From Bryopsis sp. KO-2023 (taxonomy: Eukaryota > Chlorophyta > Ulvophyceae > Bryopsidales > Bryopsidaceae), in the NCBI GenBank assembly GCA_030272585.1, contig BSYQ01000004.1:6944001-7008000 (forward strand): 64,000 nucleotides of DNA, given 5' to 3'. The notes beneath the pieces are model-generated. The model made no database searches. It was not told the origin of the DNA and saw nothing but the letters and a program-made list of their open reading frames with translations. Made by a program: the position numbers and the translations under genes. Positions within the stretch are counted from its first letter, which is position 1. The number at the start of each line of letters is the position of its first letter. Positions 56,673-64,000 of the stretch are shown piece after piece.

Positions 56673-56720
<48 letters not shown>

Positions 56721-56992
56721 TTTGTGCAGGTACAGTTCTCATATTTCCTCCTTTGTCAAATTCTTTTAATTTTGTTTTATCAATTTCGTCACAGGGCGGC
56801 CATCATGCAGATCTGATGTTTTCACACGAAGCCGACACAGAGTCGCTCAAGGAAGCGAGGGAATTCGAAAAATCGTTTTTCAGAAAGTGGATTGCTGACA
56901 AGAAGGCTGCCAAAAAGTCGTATTCACCATCCGGTCAAACCCGAAAAATGCCCAACAGAAAAGTGACAGAAAAACTTGTGAAAATCACGTGA
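52028..56992 (+). CDS. Serine carboxypeptidase, S28 family (Pro-X carboxypeptidase-like)
   Basis: Ten exons with GT-AG sites in matching phase: 52028-52264, 52394-52521, 52862-52936, 53262-53422, 53955-54049, 54265-54403, 54796-55032, 55439-55594, 56101-56330, 56795-56992; 1656 nt, 551 residues, normal for S28. Residues 1-22 form a signal peptide, so it is lysosomal or secreted. S28 enzymes cleave after or beside proline near peptide ends. Landmarks: NTTLDHFSW and MTYRQRYFFCDKFW; FLYTGNEADVEL; EHRYYGKSLPF; nucleophile Ser about 199 in FGGSLGGMYCSW; DPEGTMDWCW; Asp about 464 in NGEYDPWSAGG; His about 489/490 in GGHHADLM. The triad is complete, so it appears functional. The C-terminus extends past the core as a basic tail (KKSYSPSGQTRKMPNRK). 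Start chosen as the first ATG giving a signal peptide, 45 bp after a TATA-like box. No other family fits as well. Confidence 0.95.
56676..56716. repeat. GA dinucleotide run in S28 intron 9
   Basis: About 20 GA units just before the last exon of the peptidase gene. A shorter GA run lies at 53014-53032 in intron 3. Confidence 0.95.
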
Positions 56993-57846
56993 AGGAAAAA
57001 CATCCTTCAGTTGACGAACAGTTAAACTTTTAGTCAATTTTAGTCACTCTTCTACCAGAAGCAGTGGCTTCTGTTGTTTTTTTTCTGGTTGAATTAATTT
57101 TTGCGTTGGAGGAGGTACAAGTGCCAAGGACCTTTTTTTTTGTTTCAAAAGAGATGGGAGGTTTTATGATGAATATGTTTGTTTTGTTGAATTATTGTAT
57201 TGTAAAATGGTTTTTTTTTCCTTGCGACTGATTTCCACTACTAAAGCATCTCTGCTGGAGACAATGGGGATTGATTCAGAACGAACAGTAATGAATTGAT
57301 TCTTTCTTTTTGAAACATGAACATCCACAAAACCAATGCACCCATGAAAGACCACTGGAAAAAAAAACAGCCCACTCCATTTTTTTTACTGGTTGTCAGT
57401 TATGCTTGACCAGTCCGTAACCGGTCCATGAACGGAAGGTGCAAGGGCAGGTGCGACCTATTTATTGGAGAAGGAGAGGGTTGATGAATCACGAAAAGGA
57501 CTGGGCAACAGCAAGGATCCAGTGAAAGGAGAGTTTCCTGAATTTTTTTAGCAAGATGTTTTGAGAAGATACAGAGCTGAGACAAATGATAAGCTTTTTT
57601 AAATCTTTGAAAGCAAAGCAAACCACTGCCATAGCGACCTACTCAAGTGTCAACAGATTCCAGATTCACTGCGTTCTCAAATGGGCCTACCTGTTGTTGG
57701 CCCCTCATTATACCCCGCCTGTTGTCAGCCCGATGGAACGTGTGGAATCTTTCCTCAAGTTCATACAAATAGTTGGTCTCTTAGAACAGTTGAATGGATG
57801 AACTAAGATCATCACACCAAATATCGGACTCAGGCTTTCTTTTCAG
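56993..57846. other. S28 gene 3' flank, no gene recognised
   Basis: AT-rich. An open stretch at 57586-57801 is not recognisable. Confidence 0.4.
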
Positions 57847-57963
57847 CAACGAGCGGGACTTGAGATTGTCCTTGTGCAAACATGAGCCGGAGTCGTTCTT
57901 CTTGAAATGGCAACAGTTGGAAGTCAGGAATAGAAAGGAACTGCGAAATTGGTGCAATCAAAG
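57847..57963 (+). CDS. Possible exon, unrecognised
   Basis: Bounded by TTTTCAG and AAG|GTCGAG, reading NERDLRLSLCKHEPESFFL ... QLEVRNRKELRNWCNQ. Charged, soluble-protein composition; no partner exons or family found. Confidence 0.3.
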
Positions 57964-59114
57964 GTCGAGAAAAACAAGCCCCTGTTGCCCCTTTTTTTTT
58001 AACTTTATGGGACCTGTAGCCGCTCCCCAAAAAAAAACACAGAAAGAAAGAAAGAACCCAGGTGGGTGACATTGTATCGCGTTTCTTCTTCAACCTTCCT
58101 TTTTTCATCTTAATTGCTTGCCGCCCCCCCCCCCCCCCCCCCCCCCCCCCCCCACCCCACACACACACACACACACATGCACCAAGGACAGTCTCCACTC
58201 TCGTTCACATCTTGAATAAGCGCCACAGTTCTCTTGCTTTGAGGAATAAAAACCTCACTCCTTCACTGTTCCAAAATTCACAGCGGAATGAAAGATGCAC
58301 CCCTTTGTTATCACTGATATGAAAGGGCAACGCTGATTATCTTTCATCTTCACTCAGAACCGGCCATTCTCTCTCCAAACAGCCACCTGAGTGCTCTCCT
58401 TAATTTCAGAAGCATGTTGCATTCCTATGGCCCAATTTTTTAATCCAAGCAAAAAGAGCAAAACCATAAGCATCTGGGAAGTAAAGAAGATCAATGTACC
58501 TCCGCATAGAATTACTCCCTAACTGCCAACCAACCCCAAAAGCAACCAATCGATCATTCCAGTGCAGCACAAACCACCAACCCAGTCGGAGCCATCGGTG
58601 TTGGTGAAGCAGGAACATGGTTTGAATCGTCGATGAAACGAAAACGCTGCTCCAAATGGAGTCACATTCCCAGCTTTTAGAGCTCTGTTTAAAAAATATT
58701 GGGGTGCCTGCAAAGAAGTCTTTTTGGTGCAGTACTGTTGTGTGGGGTGTTGGGAGTCGGGTTGAGATATTTGTACGTGCTTATGTTTCGGGAGAAAAGA
58801 AATGGGTTGTGGGAGCTGTTTGATGAGAGCACGCAGGTCATGACAGCATTGGGGGTTTGATTTCAGTTCCTGCATTCACAGCATCTGGGCAAATGGAATT
58901 GGATATCCACATCAGATTGGGTGTGTGCAAGGGAGCTCCGATCTTGGGCTCTTTCGTTCGATTTCGTTCAATGGATTCTTTGTAAGGAGCCGTAATGAGC
59001 TCACGAGGAAATCTGGCTGGCAGCTGTCAATCCTAAAAATGACCCCTCCCAAGGGGAAGCCCAAAACTTTTTCCCAGCAGCTATATTTTGAAACTCTTGA
59101 CACCCCTCGCTCAA
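57964..59114. other. No gene recognised; long poly-C/CA run
   Basis: A long poly-C tract (about 58123-58158) followed by CA repeats to about 58180. Remaining sequence shows only short frames. Confidence 0.5.
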
Positions 59115-59690
59115 TGTCTTCTTCATCCACCTCTCCTTGCACGTTCCTTTGCTGCAAAATTTTTCATGCTCTTTCAGATTTTTTTTCATCCCACCTTCAG
59201 TCCGATTCAGCAAGCGCCATTGGTTCTCTAATATTCATTGGGAGGGGATAAAAAGAGGGGGGGGGGGTCGGACGATTTTTTTTTTCGAAGATGGTGTTGA
59301 TTCTATCCTGATATTTTTAGTTTTGAAAGGAGCGATTTTTTTTCTCTTATCATAAAGTGTCTTTTCTAGTTTATACAAGAAAGTTGCCTTCAAAAGCAAA
59401 GAATTTTTCCCACGCTTTCAATTGCTTTGTTCTTGGAGAAAAAAGGGCTAAAATTCTGAAACATTTTAAATAATAATCTTTAAAATTAAGAAAGGGAAGA
59501 GAAGGTCAAAGAACTGATGAGGGACACGTGCAAATGAAAAGCTGAGATACACTAATCCAGTATACCTAGTAGGAGGTCTGAGGGGAGGATGCAGCTCCAA
59601 CACTGTGAATGACATTTCAGAGAATTTATGCAAAAGCAGAAAACGGAATGGATTGGTCGGCCCGTGCGTGTCTACAGCCTACTGGCCTTC
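59115..59690 (+). repeat. Dispersed repeat segment Y, copy 2
   Basis: Matches the reverse complement of 8985-9540. Lacks the two palindromes of that copy; around 59288 it reads T-run, CG, AAGATGGTGT. Confidence 0.85.
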
Positions 59691-59756
59691 ACTGTCATTC
59701 TTTTCAAAGAATTCAGGATGTTCATCTTCCACCCATGGAGCTCGACAATAAGGACA

Positions 59757-60095
59757 AGTTCAAGGCGTTCACAATCAAGCTCTGCATTTAATTTATAGAT
59801 CAAATCAAAACATGGGAAGGAGCAGCCCCACAATATGAGCCGCCAGATCTGGCGCTCTCTAGAGGGGAATCAAAAAGAATTCTTTTTTTGGAAGGCTACG
59901 CAGCCAGAAACCAAAAGATTAAATTTCTTTTCCAACCAATGCATAGCAATCAAAGCTTAGGCAGTTCTTTTTGGGTTGGAATTGGCATTGTAGGTTATTG
60001 TCACTGTGAAAAACTCTCTCCCCCGCACACCCCTGATCGTCATTTTTTTCCTGTGGAGTGACAAGAAGAAAAAGATGCTCAACCTAGGATAGAGG
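59757..60095 (+). repeat. Dispersed repeat segment X, copy 2
   Basis: Direct match to 8540-8850, with a few short insertions (for example a block near 59845-59895). Confidence 0.85.
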
Positions 60096-60464
60096 ATCTC
60101 TTTTTCCAGGTTTCATAAGGGCAAAGGACTAGAGGGTGGGCCTCTGTAGATAATTTTCATTTTTTTTTGCAAATAAACTATATCCTTTTTTTTGTCGTTG
60201 CTCATCAAAAATCAAAAATCGGTTGTACCCAATAAGAGCAAATTCCTAAATTAGGCTTTTGACACTCCACTGTGTTGATTAATTTCGCCTCTCTTCTTTT
60301 TTTTTTTACATATTGTTTCTTATCGCTCTTTCACAGCAAATATAAGTTCCATATATCAATTTTGATGTGAGCACACCAGTGATGATGCGAAACGTCATCT
60401 TCTTGATCTTGGTCATCGTGACGCATTGGGTTGTCTCCCCCAAATAGAGTATTTTTATTCTTAC

Positions 60465-60574
60465 CTCCATCAAATTCCTCACGGCCTCCCGTTGTTGTGC
60501 ATCGTGCTCGAAGTTGAAGTCAGACACACCGACTTCTTGCCACTTCGACGCAACCAGTGCTCTCGAGAGGAGTT
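60465..60574 (-). CDS. Possible exon, unrecognised
   Basis: Minus strand between TTAGCAG and ATGGAG|GTAAGA (strong sites); the frame reads LLSRALVASKWQEVGV, then SDFNFEHDAQQREAVRNLME. Looks like genuine coding sequence. No other exon or family identified. Confidence 0.4.
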
Positions 60575-61383
60575 CTGCTAACTAGCCCTGGAACTACCTC
60601 TGAGGGCGGCGCCCCTGGCACCACCAAATGCCCAGCTGTCCCATGATAATCCTCTGCTCTGACCCTAGTGTGTCTCTTGCCTTTGCCCTGATATGGTTCT
60701 TGGAAATCTCCCTCCTGCTACAAATAGTCCACCTCGTTCATTACTAATTTAAAACAAAAGCATAGTTTTTTTTATTGGGGGGGTAACAAATAATTGTTAG
60801 GAAGCATAACAATTATTTATTTTCTATTGGCCGTTATATTCGTCTTTGCGAACCAGATTTTCAGATTTGTTTATTTATAGGTTGTTAAAAGGTTTCTTCA
60901 CAAGGTCATATCATGTTAGAGTGGCTTGCTTCATTCGTGCAGCCTATAAGCTTAAATTTCAACTTCTCTGGACTTCATGATCAGTTTTTGCGTTTATAGA
61001 GCATTGTAAGAGTGTTAAATCGTGTCTGAATACAACTCCCAGGAAGCCTGTCAAACGAACGAAGAAAAAGAGTAACTACCAGCCAAAAATAGAAAAAAAA
61101 ACAATGAAAAGAGAGACGTCAGCCCCGTTCCAGTTGGGTGAGGAACGGGTGATGTCGAGGGAGCATCTCCAAGATAGCGCGCACCTGTGCGCAATGGAAG
61201 ACAACGGAGAGGCGCTGCCAAAGGCGCTCGACGAGAATGGAGCGAGGGAGGTGGGTAGGAGATTTAGAACAGCGATTCTCCTCAACGAAGTAATTTATGT
61301 TTGTTTGTTAGTTTGTTTGAACTCTCTATTACACCGGTCCGTATCTACAAACACTGATTGTCATTCAAAAGGAAAAAACAAAA
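60575..61383 (+). other. Mostly unassigned; possible first exon 61104-61251
   Basis: From ATG 61104 a frame reads MKRETSAPFQLGEERVMS ... ALPKALDENGARE to a GTGGGT donor at about 61251. The rest shows no gene. Low certainty. Confidence 0.3.
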
Positions 61384-62250
61384 TCACCCCCTCTCATAAG
61401 AAAACGAATCACTAAAAATCGACGACCGTTCAAGCAACGCAGAAGCTATCGAACGGTGCAAGGAAAGAGAAAGCTGTTGCCAGGCCCTTTCCACAACTAT
61501 CGACGTAGGAAGGTTTTGAAGAGTGGCAACCATACGCGATAAAGAACGAACCAAAGTTTGACTGTCAGACGAAAACCCCCCAAAAGTCTCTACTGCAAAA
61601 CAAATAAAATCCAAGCCCAACTCGTCACATTTGGACGCAGCTCGGCGTTTTCGATCCAGACCGCGCAGCAAACCAACCCCCGCTTCCCTGGAAGCCCTCA
61701 ACAAAGAGCGAGATTGTAAAGGATGAGAAACCGTGACATCAATCGCACATGATTTGCCAAACCGCCAAGAGGGAATAAAAACATCCGCTGGGCGCTCAAA
61801 AGTAGAATCAACGTGAACCTCCACACGAGGGCGAACCCCAGCGGTTTTTGCCAAACGAAATAAAGCATCACGAATAGCATCGTGGCGAGCCAAAATGCTT
61901 CCCCCCACATGACACATAACAGCGTGATCCCAGAAAATATCCATCGACGCGTGACACAAAGGACAAGAAACACCCTCGTCGTAAATTGGAATTCCCAGAC
62001 GCCACCGAAGCAAAAAGTTGAAAGCAAGTTTGTTTGAACTTGGAATCTGAACCAACGATATTTGATGGTTGAAAACGGAGAAAAGAGAGATGATGTTTGA
62101 CGTATGTAAGTCAGTCAAAGCTGGTGTTCCAGTCAGGTTTTGTTCCTTTTTACCCGCTCGGAAGTCTTTGGGCGAGCCATTTCCCAGAGGAGGGCATTGA
62201 GCGATGGTAAGGGTTTGAACCACCCCCTGGTCCCAAGCCGAGCGGAACAA
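61384..62250 (-). mobile_element. LINE fragment: zinc finger and restriction-like endonuclease end
   Basis: The 288-codon minus-strand frame matches the C-terminus of non-LTR retrotransposons that use a restriction-enzyme-like endonuclease. It shows a zinc finger (CPLCHASMDIFWDHAVMCH, then RHDAIRDALF), then an endonuclease-like core (RPADVFIPSWRFGKSCAIDV) with the spaced acidic residues of a PD-(D/E)xK fold. The reverse transcriptase part is missing, so it is 5'-truncated, as is usual for LINEs. The end toward 62250 adjoins the promoter side of BTB copy 2, and part of the same sequence is found upstream of BTB copy 1. Confidence 0.75.
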
Positions 62251-62372
62251 TGTGATTCATTTCAGTGTCCTTATTACACGAAACAATTTTCCCAGTGCGG
62301 AAAATAATGGCAAGTATGCGGCAGCTCACCGTTCCTCGCCGATGGATTGTCGTTTGAAAAGTATATGTTACT

Positions 62373-63481
62373 ATGTCTGAACAGGTGCTGGTGGAAAACT
62401 ATGCCGTCCATCACCAAAACTGGGCGAAATGCTTCAACGACCCGAAAATGAGTGACGTTGTTTTCGAATCCAAGGATGGTCAAACGTTTCATTGCGAGAA
62501 GTTCGTGTTGGAGGTCGCCAGTCCATATTTCAAAAAACTCTTTTCCTCCCGAGGTGCTTCGAAACTGGTGTCTGCGACGGACGTCGATTCTGCGGCGCTG
62601 AAGTGGATCCTGCGAGCGTGTTACACTGGCGACGGTGATTTGAACGACGATAACGTCATTGGCGTTATGGTTGCTGCAAAAATGTATGAAATGGACTGGG
62701 TGGAAAAGGCTTGCATGAAGTATTTGAAAGCGGACACTGGAGAGCCAATGGCCGCCTTCAGGTATTCCAAGGAAAACGAAAAATGGAAGGAATGGAAGGT
62801 CCCAGAATCGGGGTGGTATCACTTGGTTGCTGTGGGAGCAAAAGCAGCCGATCAAGCTGATGTCGGTCAGCCCTGTTGGTCACAAGGGGGCATGGGTGCG
62901 ATGATTGGGGGATCCTTTGAATTGCATGCTGGTGATGTCATCCAAATCTTGACGGGGGGAATGTCGAGGCTTCTGATAAGCGAGAAATACAAAAATGAAT
63001 ACACTGGTGGTGGCGGTGGCACCTTCCTTGCATTAAAACAGAAAAAACTTTCCTTGCTTTTAGCAGCAGGAGGAGGTGGGGGTGCAGCCAAAATCTTTGA
63101 TGGCCACAATGGTAGTCTGGATGAAGATGGAGGTAGTTCAGATCCTAAGCACTTGGGTGGGAAAAAGGGAGGCAAGGGAGCTGGCGGTGGTGGAGGTCTT
63201 GGATGGAATGCTGGCCCTGTGGCACTTTCAAAACCAAGAACTTCAGCTCTGAATGATAACGGGGGTTTTGGCGGTGGAGGGAATGGCGATGGTGGAGGAG
63301 GAGGTTACTCCGGGGGCAGTAATGGGCCTAACAATGGTCCTGGAGGGGGTGGTAGCTATGTTGCACCTCAAGCTAAAAATGTTTGGAAGAAAGTGGGAAG
63401 CTTGGGTCATGGAAAGGCATTTATTTGGAGAGGCAAGAACGTGCCAAAAAAAGAAACCTATTTTCTGGAGGAGGTTGGAAG
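62373..63481 (+). pseudogene. BTB plus glycine-rich-domain protein, copy 2, broken by MITE-2
   Basis: Starts MSEQVLVENYAVHHQNWAK and follows copy 1 closely through the BTB domain and nearly all of the glycine-rich domain (GGGGGLGWNAGPVALSK; GGGGYSGGSNG). After KETYFLEEVGS the frame runs into the MITE-2 terminus at 63482, replacing the final ~20 residues (copy 1 ends DVERKIDEEEFDQWEMLE) with transposon-encoded residues to a stop at 63608. Both domains are retained, so the product may still be made with an altered tail. The upstream 100 bp are also homologous to copy 1. Confidence 0.85.
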
Positions 63482-64000
63482 CAGACCTGGGCGCCAACCC
63501 GTTGGACCGGACCGGACAGGACCGGCAACCACTTTCTGGACCGGATTTGACCTTTCCAGACAGGTTGTCGCCTGTCTAGTACGGTCATACTCGTGTGACC
63601 TGTTTTAGACCGGTGTGACCCTGTTTTAGACCGATGTGACGCCCAATATGACCTGTTTTAGACCGACCTGGCACCTGTCTAGAACAGGTCACACAATTAA
63701 GCACTTTTTAATGTGTTAATCGACTGAGAACTGATTCAATTGATTAAAGAACAAAGTATTATTGATTATATACATTTTTAATGCATGAATGATGTGAGCC
63801 AAGCCCACCAACCACCGACTAGAGGGAGTCGGTCGACTCAAGGAGGATTCGAACCCGAGTTGGCTAAGCCCGAGTCGAAGACACTATCACTAGTGGACCC
63901 CACCACAGGGACGCTCAAAAGGGGGTCGTTACTTTTAAGTACCCGTTTAATTTTGGAAAATTAAACGGGTACTTAAAAGTAACGACCCCCTTTTGAGCGT
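63482..64000. mobile_element. MITE-2, second copy (left arm and part of centre)
   Basis: Starts CAGACCTGGGCGCCAACCCG and runs through the ACCGGACC/ACAGGTCACA motif field, the tRNA-like module (about 63843-63912, minus) and past the hairpin centre (about 63953-63960) to the window edge. About 95% similar by eye to the copy at 18374, so the family is recently active. The other end and target duplication lie outside the window. Confidence 0.92.

Overview
The window is eukaryotic nuclear DNA. Genes are split by GT-AG introns with T-rich acceptors, simple repeats are common (poly-C, poly-G, CA and GA runs), and about 27 kb in the centre is nested transposons. I cannot name the organism. A fungal/oomycete-type Crypton with a GCR1_C-like end, a DUF6729-like protein, Ty3/gypsy chromoviruses, an S28 peptidase and BTB/glycine-rich proteins together fit an opisthokont or another protist lineage.

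Left (1-13.2 kb): an intron-rich Crypton (tyrosine-recombinase DNA transposon, about nine exons, 556-6056) whose introns hold 49-bp, AT-rich and 204-bp repeat arrays. Then come degenerate repeats (7.1-7.7 kb) and a dispersed repeat pair X/Y (8.5-9.5 kb) with relatives at 59-60 kb. Last is a DUF6729-like gene (about 11.4-13.2 kb) whose intron carries six 81-bp repeats and which is cut off by an LTR.

Centre (13.2-40.1 kb): a nest of mobile DNA. Ty3/gypsy chromovirus A (13199-38271, minus strand) contains four insertions: a 1.0-kb element (MITE-1), a large foldback (MITE-2) that itself contains gypsy B (19094-26671, looks whole), a solo LTR, and gypsy C (28600-36383, plus strand, looks whole). 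A's right LTR abuts a gag fragment of another element (D), which carries MITE-3. The three MITEs share one design: 8-bp target duplications, short terminal inverted repeats (two of them hAT-like), dense family-specific GC-rich palindromic motifs, and a tRNA-like module with a B box. MITE-1 and MITE-2 carry that module in both arms of a central hairpin. I think this is the most novel thing here. A, B and C all begin with the same primer-binding site, TGGTTTCGGAGC.

Right (40.2-64 kb): the host-gene side. It holds a BTB plus glycine-rich-domain gene (46.0-47.4 kb, minus), a four-exon gene for a secreted alanine-rich protein with a cysteine-rich tail (49.7-51.2 kb, minus), a ten-exon S28 serine carboxypeptidase (52.0-57.0 kb, plus), the endonuclease end of a LINE (61.4-62.3 kb, minus), and a second BTB/glycine-rich copy (62.4-63.5 kb, plus) broken near its C-terminus by another MITE-2 copy that runs off the window. 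A third scrap of that gene lies at 10.0 kb. The secreted-protein and peptidase genes are divergent, with start codons 0.9 kb apart. Nothing ties the genes into one pathway.
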